NCBI GenBank assembly: GCA_015680685.1
Contig: MNCI01025132.1
Location: 298,682-338,777 of the forward strand
Direction of reading: 5' to 3'
Length of the DNA: 40,096 bases
Source: Gnetum montanum
Lineage: Eukaryota; Streptophyta; Gnetopsida; Gnetales; Gnetaceae
Below, one piece after another: positions 1-9,743 of this stretch (the stretch's first letter is position 1; the number at the start of each line of letters is the position of its first letter). The notes under the pieces are model-generated. The model did not search any database. It was not told where the DNA came from and was given only the letters and a program-made list of their open reading frames with translations. The translations under genes and the position numbers were made by a program.

Positions 1-841
1 TGCAATTTCTTGTCTTCCACGTTGCCCATACTGCGGGGCACGCGACTTGATCCCAACTCACAAGGTGGATTTTCCCCCCCTGCCCCCCGACTAGACAAAC
101 CGTTGGATTTGCATGTTAAGTTTATCAATAATGGCACGCGGAGGGGTGGCAACCGCCGCCACAAAGCGGGTTATTGTCGTAAGTATCCCCAACGCCACTA
201 CCAACCACCCCTTCTTGGTCAGGAAACGATTGGCCTAGTGTCCCACCCTTCTTTCAACCTTTTCCAACAATGTTCCCCAAGACATACACCGCCCCCACTA
301 GAAAAGTGGGATACCCAGGTAGGTATCTCTGACTGTTTTGTGCAGAATGGTTAGGACTTGTACCACTCGGCTCTTTATTTGTGTGTCCCATGTTGACAAC
401 ATGAGCCATTGACTTAGCCCTGTTGATCTCCAGACCTAGCTCTTTCGCCAACCATGAGAGTTCCACATTGATGCATCATGCTTGTGGGGCCCCTACACGA
501 CTAAGCAACATTGTGTCATCCGCGTAATGCTTAGCCCAACATTCCACCCCACAATTTCTAGACCACCACCCCGCTACCCTACAATAATGTTGTAACATAT
601 CCATAGCAATGATGAAAAGTAGGGGCAACAGGGGGTCTCCCTGCTGCAACCACCACCCCCCAGCGTCGCAAGGTGAGGAGAAACCCCACAACCACGCCTC
701 CATGTCAAAGGAGAAACCTGCGGATGATTGCATGTGAATGCAAAGTTGGATAAACCCTAGGTCGAAACCTTTCCACTGCATGATGGTGGTCAGGGCTTCC
801 CAGCTGAGTGTATTGTACGCCTTGGTAGTTGAGGTGGTGGC
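1..841 (-). pseudogene. LINE reverse transcriptase, C-terminal half
   Basis: In shifted frames the minus strand reads the palm-to-thumb part of a plant LINE RT. It starts at KAYNTLSWEAL (about 800-840), then QQGDPLLPLLFIIAMDML (about 600-650), the catalytic block HYADDTMLL (about 490-530) with both Asp residues present, and LGLEINRAKS (about 415-440). The segment after the RT core (about 1-250) reads NKFLTKKGW-like and GGRGGK-like sequence with in-frame stops. The protein continues off the left edge. The N-terminal RT motifs and the endonuclease are missing. It is clearly LINE and not LTR type, because the RT lacks the YVDD context and has the LINE-style NRAKS block after YADD. Confidence 0.85.
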
Positions 842-1857
842 GGGTTCGGTCGGCCCTTACGTCCCACCATAACCCAGTCCCCGCTGTCAACCAACTGCTG
901 GATTTGATCCTGTGCCCATGTTGGCCCGTCCATCCGAAACCGACAATCAGCTTCACGGTTGCCGGGTTTCCCACAGTACGCACAGCCACTCCTCCTGCCC
1001 TCTCGAGCCTTCGGCCCCCGTTCCATGCTTGGCTATGCTTCCAGGTTTTCAAACTCAACCTGAAGGTGTTCCTCCCCTCCTGGAAGCTCCAACACGATTT
1101 CCCTGATGAGGTCTTTGGTAGACAGATTCTACCACGCAAAAATGGGCAAACCCCATCCGTGCCTTTGACTGTGTGACTCTGTTGAAAGTGATAAACTCCC
1201 CAAAATACCCTGCCACCTATTCTAGGAACCCCAAGTTCCACATATCCCAAGGAATGCCGGACACCCTTACCCACACCGGGGCATGAGTAAACATGTTCGT
1301 CTCGCGGTGCACCCCCGGTCGCCAAGGGGTTAAAGCCAACCCCCGAGCACCATAGAACCACGGTCCCCCAGCCACACCATGTCCCTATCTTGTTGGGTCG
1401 GGAAAATGAACAAGAGCAACTCCTCTGATAAACTCCAGACCTCAACTTGTCCAATCTTCTAGTTTTCTTTCACCCACCTACGGATTAACTCCATTCGAGG
1501 GCGAGCTCCCGAGGACATGAAACGGCCAATAAGGCTCCACTGCATAGTCCGAACCCCCTCCGTTGGTGGTCCGCTAACACGGAGGTGCATGGTACCGTCG
1601 GTATGTGAGTGTGCCTCAATCTCCCCATTTGGTGCGCAATATTCGTCCCCCCCGTGGTCCTGCTTGGCCCCGATTGGGTCCGGGCCATTCTTGCTTCTTG
1701 TTTGTTCACCGACGCTCGTGTGTCCCGCGGCGAGCCCCTGGTTTGCATTTCCTGCTTCTGCCGCTCCATCGTTGGCCGTCTTACCGGTGTTTGCCCCACC
1801 ACTCGCTTGTTTCTCTGCTCCTTTGCTCGCCTGTTTCTCCGCTCCTTTTCTCGCCAT
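842..1857 (-). pseudogene. LINE ORF1 (DUF4283-like plus zinc knuckle), frameshifted
   Basis: This is the RNA-binding ORF1 protein that coats LINE RNA. I chose the ATG at 1857 because the residues before it are AT-rich and unlike ORF1. The N-terminus is Ala/Lys/Gln-rich and holds a tandem KGAEKQAS octapeptide. A DUF4283-like stretch follows in shifted frames: WVKEN near 1460, then APVWVRVSGIPWDMWNLEF near 1210-1280. The C-terminal knuckle reads CAYCGKPGNREADC (about 930-980). It has C-X2-C-X4-N-X4-C spacing, so the usual His is Asn here. At least two frameshifts and a stop within DUF4283 break it. The C-terminal tail runs straight into RT sequence near 840. Assignment to plant LINE ORF1 is firm; the boundaries are approximate. 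Confidence 0.8.
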
Positions 1858-1917
1858 CCACCCTGTCTTTTTAGTGTTAAACACAACACAAATTTTAAAA
1901 CAGAAATATGTTAACAC

Positions 1918-2882
1918 AAGTAGATAATATATATCTTTTGTTATGGTTGCTGAAAAGTTTTTGACCCATGGGAATGTGAGGAGCTTGGACTTAAATAACT
2001 AGATTTTTTTGTGTATAAGTCTTTCTGGAAAATTACAGTGGACTATGAATGAAGATATTATGTGGGGTTAAAATGGTAAAGGCAACCTATTTAACCCAAG
2101 TAGAAAAAATTTAAGAATGATTGTTAAGCAAAATGTTAACGAATTGAGAAAGTGCATGCTACTAGCTAACAAAAGAAAATAAGGAAAAAATGTGCATCTG
2201 TAAAATGTAATAAAGACAACTTATATGAAATGCATTCAACTGCTTCATCCCATACATCATACTTTGCAAGAGGAAACGATGAAAAAAAAGTGTGTTTTTA
2301 AAAAGGTTTTGCAAGAAATGGTTTTATATATGATAATTAAATAAAATATTGTGTTTTCTTAGCATTTTAAGATTGCAAGACAGGTAAGGTAATGTCAAAA
2401 AATTAGAAGCTATTGATTGAATTTTGGGTTTCAACGACCGGATACAGTGCTATTATAGTTATCTGTATTCATATCGTCTCCCATACTAGAACATTCATGG
2501 TACAATAATATACTTTCTGTTTTGATTTTCTGAAACTTAATAAAATTATGATTAAATTAAATGCTTACTGGAGTCGATACGTTGTTGAAAAACTAAAATA
2601 CGCAGGGAAACCCTCGTAAGTAAGAAACGATGAACTTTTTCCATTTTTTGAAATTTGAAAGAAACCTTAAAAAGCTGGTTTCTCATTTGTCATTTCTAGT
2701 ACCTATGTTCTAGGAATGTTTCAATGTCATGTTAGCACTTTGTGAGCTTGCTATTGAGAGAAAGCTAGTGCAAATTTGCCATTGCATTTACAATGTTACC
2801 TTTGTATCATATTTTATACACAGTAAATGTGTTCATTTGTTAATAATAAAAGGTTTCAAAGAGAGGATTGCCTGATTTTTTA
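1918..2882. other. AT-rich non-coding DNA, nothing recognised
   Basis: This stretch is AT-rich with short A and T runs and no open frame of note. It could be intronic sequence of the aminopeptidase gene whose last exon lies at 3874, since the strand and direction fit. A possible tiny acceptor/donor pair flanks about 20 bp near 2366-2386, but I could not match it to that protein. Confidence 0.5.
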
Positions 2883-3087
2883 GGGTGTGTTTGGTTGTTT
2901 GAATTAGTATATGCTGAATTTCTGTATATGTTGATTCTACATATTTATGAATTCTAATGAATTACACCTGTGAAGGTGAAATGTGAAGAATGTGGAGAAC
3001 TTCAAGGAAACAATAGAAATGAGTGTATTTGGTGGGTTCAACTAGAATTTGAGGATTCATTTGCATAAAACTACAGAATACCAAACA
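2883..3087. mobile_element. Possible MITE with degenerate terminal inverted repeats
   Basis: The left end begins GGGTGTGTTTGGTTG, a start seen in many plant miniature inverted-repeat elements. The right end, read on the other strand, begins TGTTTGGTATTCTG, so TGTTTGGT is shared. Weaker similarity extends inward around TATGC and TGAAT. A run of T followed by A flanks both sides and could be a target duplication. The outermost GGGTG is missing on the right. There is no coding capacity. The family is not assigned. Confidence 0.35.
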
Positions 3088-3873
3088 TTTTTTAATATAA
3101 GAAGTAGAATCTGTAGATTACCTCCCTACATTTTGTTGAGACAATGTTAGGATGATAATGAAGAAGTAGAATTTGCAGATGCAACACCAAGATAGCTTCT
3201 CTTCTTTGTTTTTCTCCCTCACCTAAAGACCTAATACTCATCTTGCCAAGGTAAGGTCTTGGGAGGGTTGGTGAATGAATGAAAGCCCAACCTTTTTTGA
3301 GTGGTTGTGCCACTCTTGAACACAAGTCTTACTACTTGAGAAATAAACAGCTTACCATTACTCCAAATGATTAAAGCATTTCCTGCTAATAAGATTAGGT
3401 TAAAGCTAAGCTCATAATATTAAAATGTTATAAATTGAGCTTAAGAATGTGTCAGTTTCTTAACAAGAGTGTTTTACCACAAGGCTATTCCACTGCTGCC
3501 ATGGAGGCAAGAATCAAATCCACAAATCAAACCCACAACCTTCCAACTGAGAGATGAGTACCTTGACAGTTCATTAGTTAATTTCTTAGAAATTTCTTTT
3601 CAGACTCTCAAAAATTTTTATAAAATTATTTGTACCTATAAAATAATAATAATAAATGTGTTCATTTGAAGTGGTATATTACATGTTTGATCTACTGCAA
3701 GATACCAGTTTCCATGGGTTCAGTTCAAAATGCTGCTACTGCTTTCCTTAACAGCGAAACTAGTATCACGAAGAGTCGTTGATTCTGTTTTCTTTTTCTG
3801 TGTTTATGCTTGTTTGCTGCAATGTACAATACATAACCAGTAACATTATAAATTATAAAATTTACACCGACAG
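3088..3873 (+). other. Non-coding, probable intron upstream of the aminopeptidase exon
   Basis: No coding sequence was recognised. The segment ends in an acceptor-like ACACCGACAG directly before the exon at 3874. A tract at about 3465-3560 resembles tRNA-derived repeat sequence on the minus strand, but too weakly to name it. Confidence 0.45.
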
Positions 3874-4019
3874 AACCAATACTCACAGCGGGAAGTACTG
3901 AATGCATTGTTTGGGAAGATAACTGGACAACTGTAACGGCAGATGGCAGTTTGGCCGCACAGTTCGAGCATACCATATTAATAACTGAAAGTGGAGCAGA
4001 AATATTGACCACATGCTAA
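3874..4019 (+). CDS. MAP1: Methionine aminopeptidase type I (organellar-like), terminal exon
   Basis: Type I methionine aminopeptidases remove the initiator Met from new proteins using two metal ions held by a conserved Asp/Asp/His/Glu/Glu set. This exon gives the C-terminal end of the M24 fold: EPILTAGSTECIVWEDNW, then TVTADGSLAAQFEHTILI, then SGAEILTTC and TAA at 4017-4019. Both C-terminal metal ligands are visible: the Glu of EP (its codon is split, G before the intron and AA after) and the Glu of QFEHT. The ECIVWEDNWTTVTADG wording fits the plant 1B/1C/1D group rather than the cytosolic 1A type. A consensus acceptor (ACAG) precedes it, and AATAAA-like sequence lies about 40 bp after the stop. 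There are no stops or frameshifts, unlike everything else nearby. Earlier exons were not found between 1.9 and 3.9 kb, so they lie left of the window, are spread over a long intron, or are lost. A gene fragment cannot be excluded. Confidence 0.85.
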
Positions 4020-4520
4020 CCATAGTGTACTTGTTATCCAAAGATACTTTTGATATTCCACTAATAAACGTCTCCAGATATTCATGGCTATCCCATTTAC
4101 CTGTAAATGGGTTTGGTTGTAATTTAATGAGAATTTTGACATTTATGTTTTAACGTGGGACAAAAAAGCTGTTTTAATACAGCAAGCTTAGGATGCTCTA
4201 TAATTTTATTTATAGTTCAAGTTTTAGAAGGCAAAATATTAATCTGCGGCCATTCTTTTAGGAAGGTGTTGATGTCTTGACTCTTGATAATACCATATGC
4301 AACATTTTTTAAATTTGTTTTGAAGATACTGAATAGAGAATGGTATCTGTTTTGACACGTTTACTCTCGGATTGAGTAGGATCTATCTCAGAAGCTACTC
4401 ATTTCATCCTCTGCAGAATCATCGTAACTTCGATGTAGGTGAATCAAGAAGATAACGCATTGATGAATGTTCAAATAAATTACACTAACAATATAAGGCA
4501 TAGGAACTAGAGTATACGAA
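4020..4520 (+). other. 3' flank of the aminopeptidase exon
   Basis: This is AT-rich sequence after the TAA stop. CTAATAAACG near 4060 could serve as a polyadenylation signal. Nothing else was recognised. Confidence 0.4.
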
Positions 4521-5010
4521 CTGTATTTGGTGTTTAAAATTTGCATCATTTGTTGCTGCCTTGAACGAGGAATCTTGCAATTATTACACGAACTGTTGCT
4601 TTATGAAAAATGTTAAAGAGCTAACCGTCATTCCTTTATCCCATATCCCATATATGAAAGGCTGACTATTTAAGTAGGCAAGGATTTGATAATGAACTAT
4701 TAAAGTAGGTGAAGAATTTGGTGTTAAAATTTGAATCATTTGTCATTGTCTTGAACTATGAATGCTACAGTTATAAGACTGTATTGAAGACCTTCTGAGA
4801 AATACTAAAATCATCATCTTGGTGTTTGGCGAACAATGAAATATATTTAGTGTTTAAATTTTGCGTCCTTGTTGCCACCTTGAACCATGACTGTCAAAGT
4901 TACCAAGCAGAAATGAAGTCTTTGTGAGAAATGCTAAAATCATTTTCTTTGTGCCTTTTATCCTGTTTATGAATGGATGACTAGTAAGGTAAGTGAAGAA
5001 TTTGAAATTG
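4521..5010 (+). repeat. Diverged tandem repeat, three copies of about 130-190 bp
   Basis: Three units start with variants of TTGGTGTTTAAAATTTGCAT (near 4526, 4718 and 4848). Each is followed by a TTGTTGCC-TTGAAC-ATGA block. Copies 2 and 3 also share a GAGAAATRCTAAAATCAT block. Copies 1 and 3 share an ending with CCTTTTATCC...ATGAATGGATGACT-like sequence and a TAAGTAGG/AAGTGAAG tail. Copy 2 is shortened. Repeats were aligned by eye only. Confidence 0.6.
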
Positions 5011-5454
5011 TGGTGCTTTTGTCAAGGGATGATTGTTAAGGGGGGTGAAGGATTTCATAATAAATTTGGACCTTGAATGTATATTTGAAGTAATAATTAG
5101 TTTTAAATTAGTTTTAGATGCTCATTCTACAAGCAAAGATTTATCAAAAATCAAATGTAGAGTTCTAGATCATGATGGGCAAATTGATGAAACCCATGAA
5201 ATCACCAATGAATTCAAGGAAATACCTAAGAAAATTTGGGTTCTTAGAATGTTGCAATTTCAAGATATGTGCAAAATATGACATGCTTGTGGAATTACCT
5301 AGAGATGGTAGCATAAGGCATTGAATTTGCTCATAATTTCGTGAGTCACTGCAACTTCTTACCTAATGAACAACGTGCCTCCTAAACCTACTCACTCTGG
5401 TATCATCAAAATAGAGACAAACAAAGAAAGGTTATTGTGATTTGTGTTTGCAGT
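5011..5454 (+). other. Non-coding, one 82-codon open stretch of unknown meaning
   Basis: A frame at 5033-5281 (plus) is open and mildly hydrophilic in its second half, with no family recognised and no homologous copy in the window. The segment ends with an acceptor-like TTTGTGTTTGCAG at about 5442-5454. Confidence 0.3.
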
Positions 5455-5812
5455 TAAAGTTTCCATACTTTGCATAGAGGCAGTAGGAAAGAATAGTGGA
5501 TTCAAAATGCCTTTAGTCGTTGTTGTGGAAGGAAAGATGATTTTCTTAGTAGATTTTTTCATGGAAGCTCCGTGCATGATGATGGGCTACCAGGGAGTTA
5601 CGATGGTGTCGGTCTATGAGGAGACTTAGCATGCAAGCGAAGGCATTGGACAACAAGTGTCGTTAAGGGTTTCACGTGTCCCTGATGGTAGAAAACTTGA
5701 TATTATAAATCGAAAACCTACTTTTGCTTCGTATAGATCACCTAATCTCCGTCATGGAAGTAGAATCTCACTATTATCCTCATCTGTCGACAACGTCACA
5801 GATACATTTTGA
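5455..5812 (+). other. Possible unassigned exon or gene fragment
   Basis: After the acceptor-like TGTGTTTGCAG, one plus frame stays open from 5455 to the TGA at 5810-5812 except for a single TAG at 5627. It passes VDFFMEAPCMMMGYQGVT and, after the TAG, SLRVSRVPDGRKLDI and SPNLRHGSRISLLSSS. The composition looks protein-like and there are no low-complexity runs. I do not recognise the family. A host exon with one nonsense mutation and an old transposon fragment are both possible. Confidence 0.3.
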
Positions 5813-7559
5813 ACTAAGGCAGCAGAAAACAACTGAACCAGAATGATTATGGCATTAACAGGCAAGGCACGAGTGACAACAGTGACATTACGCACCCAAT
5901 AGCTACGGCTAGAGATTGAAGCCTAGCATGGCCGATTCAAGCCTAGCATGACCGATTTAGGTTTAAAACATTGGATTTTAAACTTTGGCAAAGTTAAAAA
6001 TGATAATGGTATATTATCGGGAGTGAGAAGTATGTGGCTATTGTTGATAGATAAATTAATTTTCTACTTCAAAGTCGTATATTATTCTATTCTCTAACCT
6101 GGCTAATGTGATTAGCCCTTGGTCATGCATCAATTAAATAATTATATCATTTAAAAATTTGTATGTCATGAAAAGTTATTGATGGATGGGACACTTGCCA
6201 ACTATGGCATATATTTCTCAAATTTTTATAACTTCCCATGGTAATCTCCATGATATTTGTTACTAATTATACACTTGACCACCATAACTTAAATTTCTAA
6301 TAACTTCCTTTGGAAGTTATAACTTCTAGGGTGGTTATAAATCAATCCCTTGGATATTTGTAACCCACCTCAACTTTTCATGATGATTGTAACTACCCTA
6401 AAGTTACTATAAAAGTGGCTTTAAAGGTGGACATTAAAGGAAGCTTTTTGGGAAGAAGAAATTTAAAGATTGCTTGTAAGATTGCTAAAGGCATCATTTT
6501 GACCGCTTTGTTTTAATCTTGTGAGTTCATTCTTTCCTATTTTGTTTTAGCTACTTAGTTAGTGGTTTAGGTAGTATCATGCTTGGCCTTTAAATTTGGG
6601 ATTTTTAGATTGCTTTTATAGTTCTTTGTTGTGTGTTAGTAGACTCCTATTAAGATTTTCCATGGAAGAACTTATGTTGGAAAGCCTCAAGAGCAATTTA
6701 ATAGAGAAGTTTATTATTATGTAATGTTTAAGACAACTATTAGGGTTGCTGTAAGAGAGCCTTTACTATAAACAAGCTAGTTGAGCAATTCAATAGTCTA
6801 GAGGGTTCAAAAAATCTTTGTTATTTTGATAGGACTGAAATAGCTTTTTGATTTTTAAGGTATATTTCCTTTGTATTTTAATTAGAAATTGTCAAATCTC
6901 TGAAAGCTCTGTTGTATGCAATCATTGAAAACTATTCTCTAGCCAAAATAGAGACTCGTACGTGGTGGTTTACACAGCAATTTTTGGTAGTATAGTAGGA
7001 TTGTCTTAAAGAAATTACTTGTTTGAGCCTAGAAAATTTGAACAATTCATAGATACTGAATTAGGGATAACTTTGTTGTGAAATGTTTCCCTGTATTAAT
7101 TTACCTTGCTTAAATATTTCAGATTTTTACACAAATCTGCTTTCTTTTCTTTCTCTTTCCATTGAATCTTGTTCTATTTCTAGTTTTTTTGTAGAACTTT
7201 TTCTCTCTGGGGAAAATTAGGGGTAGATTGGTAGAGTTGTACTTGAATGGTTTTTGGAAAATTTTATTTGTTACAAGTAGGTATTATAAGAACTGTATAG
7301 ACTAAGTAATTGAACAAAATAGGAATCTCCAACAACTCACAATATTTTACGAAGTTGGCCAAATCTCTTTCATGATAGCTGATTACAATTTTATACACAA
7401 CCTAACTATTTCAACATTCACAATAACAAACACATACTCACATTTAACTACTGAGTCTATTTAAAGGTATCTAGGCTTTGGTATTGCCAGAGACTAACGA
7501 GCACCTAAATCTTATTCAAGGCACTCGTTGGTGGTCACATCCCAAATGGTCACCAACAC
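5813..7559. other. Non-coding AT-rich DNA with a weak LTR-like stretch
   Basis: A short direct repeat AAGCCTAGCATGRCCGATT occurs twice in tandem at about 5920-5960. Around 6200-6520 there are repeated AAGTTATAACTTC-type inverted sequences and an ACTATAAAAGTGG TATA-like site near 6409, which could be the promoter part of an old LTR. No matching second LTR was found. Nothing else was recognised. Confidence 0.35.
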
Positions 7560-8370
7560 AAGCAGAAGCCTATTAGCTATTCTTTCTATAAGTGCATTAA
7601 AACTTTTATCAATATGTTGGTTTCAATGGAAGGTCATTCTTATTAAGAAATGAAAGCATTGACCAAGATATGGTACTAAAATTCCTTGTAAACCATTGTG
7701 AAATCCAAGAAATCCAAAAGAAGAAGAAGAAGAAGAATGTACCTCATTCATATTTTTGGGCATAAACATACTGCTTCATAATGGTCCTTACCTTGGTTGG
7801 CTCTTCATAAAATGGTTACTTTTGGCATTTATTACTAGTTAGACTTTATTCAACTTTCTTGTAAATAGTCCTGAAGTATCTTAGGTGTTTTTTTTTCATA
7901 TGAATAATACACAAAATATCATTAAATAATACTATGCAACATTTGTCAACCAAGTCTCTTAAGTACATCATGCATAACCTACTTTTAAGTACATCATGCG
8001 TAAGCCTTATGAAAGTAGCTAGAGCACTAGTCAATTCAAAAGGCATGACAAGTTATTTAGACAAATCATTAGTGTCTTAAAGGTTGTTTTCTACTTGTTA
8101 TCAAGCCTAATCCTATTTTGATGGTATCCACTTTTCAAATCAATTTTGGAAAATGCCTTAACATTAAACAACATATCTAAGATATCATACAAATCTATAT
8201 CTTCTAATTATACTATTAATAGCCTTAGAATTTATGAATTCTCCTTTTATTGCTATCCTTTCATTGTTACCCTTTTTAGAAATCAAGAGGACATGAACTC
8301 CGTAGGAAATCCATTAAGTTCACTTACCTACTTGTAAAGAAGTTCTCTTACATTACAAAGTTTATAATAG
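7560..8370 (-). pseudogene. Ty3/gypsy RT/RNase H fragment, heavily decayed
   Basis: Reading the minus strand across several frames gives the order of a gypsy RT: RELLYK (about 8340), VLLISKKG (about 8280), SKAIN (about 8225), DILDMLFNVKAFSKIDLKSG (about 8110-8175), then GYHQ, MPFELTSALATF (about 8010-8046), a DILCIIHMKKKHLRYF block where the catalytic FLDD-type motif has degenerated to FNDI, and an FLGFHNGLQG-like piece (about 7700). WNQ-DKSFNAL near 7600 marks the start of the RNase H region. There are at least three frameshifts and several stops, and a few dozen residues are missing between FLGF and the RNase H start. No LTRs belong to it here. It is more decayed than elements A to D, so probably older. 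Confidence 0.8.
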
Positions 8371-8699
8371 GATAGGAGTTGGTAGAATCCCATCATCTTT
8401 ATTTCGAATTTATTTTACAAATTATTAAGCAACTTGATGTGAAAAAGAAACAAAAATATTATAATCAAACAAGATTGCTTATAGAGGTAAAAGATGAATA
8501 TAAAGAAATAATACAAAATTAATGGAGTTCTTAGAGACATAGTAAGAATTTGGAGCAAATTCACTTGAAGAAATTAAACTTAATAATACTCACAAACATG
8601 AGGCTTATAAGCATTGGTTCATTGGTAATTGTGTACAAGCTGGAACAAATATCAAATATACTAATAGAGAACAAAGAGATTAATTGGTTAGGAGGTATA
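8371..8699. other. AT-rich non-coding sequence left of element A
   Basis: No coding sequence, repeat or motif was recognised between the gypsy fragment and the target site of element A. Confidence 0.5.
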
Positions 8700-8704
8700 T
8701 GTAC
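8700..8704. repeat. Target-site duplication of element A, left copy
   Basis: TGTAC directly precedes the LTR start. The right flank at 18001-18005 is CGTAC, which matches in four of five bases. The single mismatch is a C/T difference, as expected for an old insertion. Confidence 0.75.
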
Positions 8705-9553
8705 TAATGAGCGGTGAGGTACCCCCTACACCCAACCATACAAATCATAAGCATTCATGCATGATTTAGTCGAATTTCATGGATGGGAGTAGTTGTGTAT
8801 CTAGATCGTTATGTCTTGATCATAGTTCGTTGTCTTCCCACTTGGAGTAGTGGTAGCTTCGTCACATATGGTTTAGTCCAAAGCGAGGCATATGATAATT
8901 GATGTTGTTTAGCCTTATGCTACTCCTAATGATAATGAAAAAATCAATTAATTAAGCTAATTAATAATGAAAAGTAAAGTCTAAACTAGCATACGAGTAA
9001 TGACTGTCTGTTCCCAACTTGTCGTACATGTTCTAAACCCATGTATCCACTACTGGAATTACTAAGCGCTATCCTATTAGGCAAACCAAAAAATAATGTT
9101 GCTGGGGTTACTAAGTAAATACGTTTTTACGCTCAAATCTGGTTGCACTCATTCCACCAATTCATTAATATGCATGGAAACATAAATATTAACTAAGTAA
9201 ATGAAAAGTAAATTGCACGGAAAGTAAACCTAATCTAAGTCAAAGTGTTGCAGTGAATACGAATCAATCTTGATCTTATTGCCATTCATGGAATGTGTCT
9301 AGGTACATTGCCACTTGAATAATGCTTTGTACAACTAACTTAGATCCACTTTGCATGCACTCACTAACTGTTCTATAAGATTACAAAATAAAACTACAAG
9401 AGTTCAACTACTCTATTGACTAACTTATACCCAAACTGTGTGCCCAAATGTTATATTTATAGGCCAGCACACATCCCCCGATATTGGATATTTGATAATG
9501 GAGCCTCAATATCGAGTATTTGATATCAGGGTTGACACAATCATGACTTATCA
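8705..9553 (-). repeat. Element A 3' LTR
   Basis: It begins TAATGAGCGG (ancestrally TGATGAG, as in the partner) and ends GACTTATCA, so the ends form an inverted repeat with the partner's CTCATCA. It aligns throughout with 17155-18000. A TATTTATAG box sits at 9452-9461 and a GATATT/GATATC-rich tract at about 9478-9530. U3 is therefore only about 90 bp and R-U5 about 750 bp. Confidence 0.9.
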
Positions 9554-9562
9554 TACCCCCAC
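9554..9562 (-). other. Polypurine tract of element A
   Basis: On the minus strand GTGGGGGTA immediately precedes the 3' LTR. It primes plus-strand DNA synthesis. The same string occurs at the equivalent place in B, and D differs by one base (ATGGGGGTA). Confidence 0.8.
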
Positions 9563-9743
9563 TATTGAATGAAACCTCATCCTCGAGTTAAATAAAATGA
9601 GGAACAAGTTCTTAACAAAGTGCTAGGAAGGTATGGGATTATTGACTGACTCAAATAAACAAATGAAGGAACTCTTACAAGTTGTAGTGGTGGTTTACAA
9701 AAAAATTCGACACATCATTACAAAATAAACAAATTTGGAAAGC

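Larger units (their letters stand above)
1..1917 (-). mobile_element. LINE (non-LTR retrotransposon), internally deleted and cut by the left window edge
   Basis: The minus strand reads a plant LINE. It has an ORF1 with a DUF4283-like segment and a zinc knuckle (from about 1857 down to 842), followed directly by the second half of a LINE reverse transcriptase (about 841 to the left edge). The apurinic endonuclease and the RT fingers that should lie between them are absent. The 3' end and poly(A) tail are outside the window, and the exact 5' boundary and target duplication were not found. The body is richer in C+G and CpG than the AT-rich DNA to its right, so the boundary near 1.9 kb is clear in composition. 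Frameshifts and stops make it non-functional. Confidence 0.85.

Noticed and set aside
829-1927. Several plus-strand open frames opposite the LINE ORF1 (829-1176, 1517-1927, 1605-1914)
   Set aside because: They are the complement of GC-rich ORF1 codons. The minus strand carries the recognisable DUF4283 and zinc-knuckle motifs.
3465-3565. tRNA-derived SINE on the minus strand
   Set aside because: A GGGTTTGATT word resembles a B box, but no convincing A box, tail or second copy was found.
3725-4012. 95-codon minus-strand open frame
   Set aside because: It is antisense to the aminopeptidase exon, whose protein similarity is on the plus strand.
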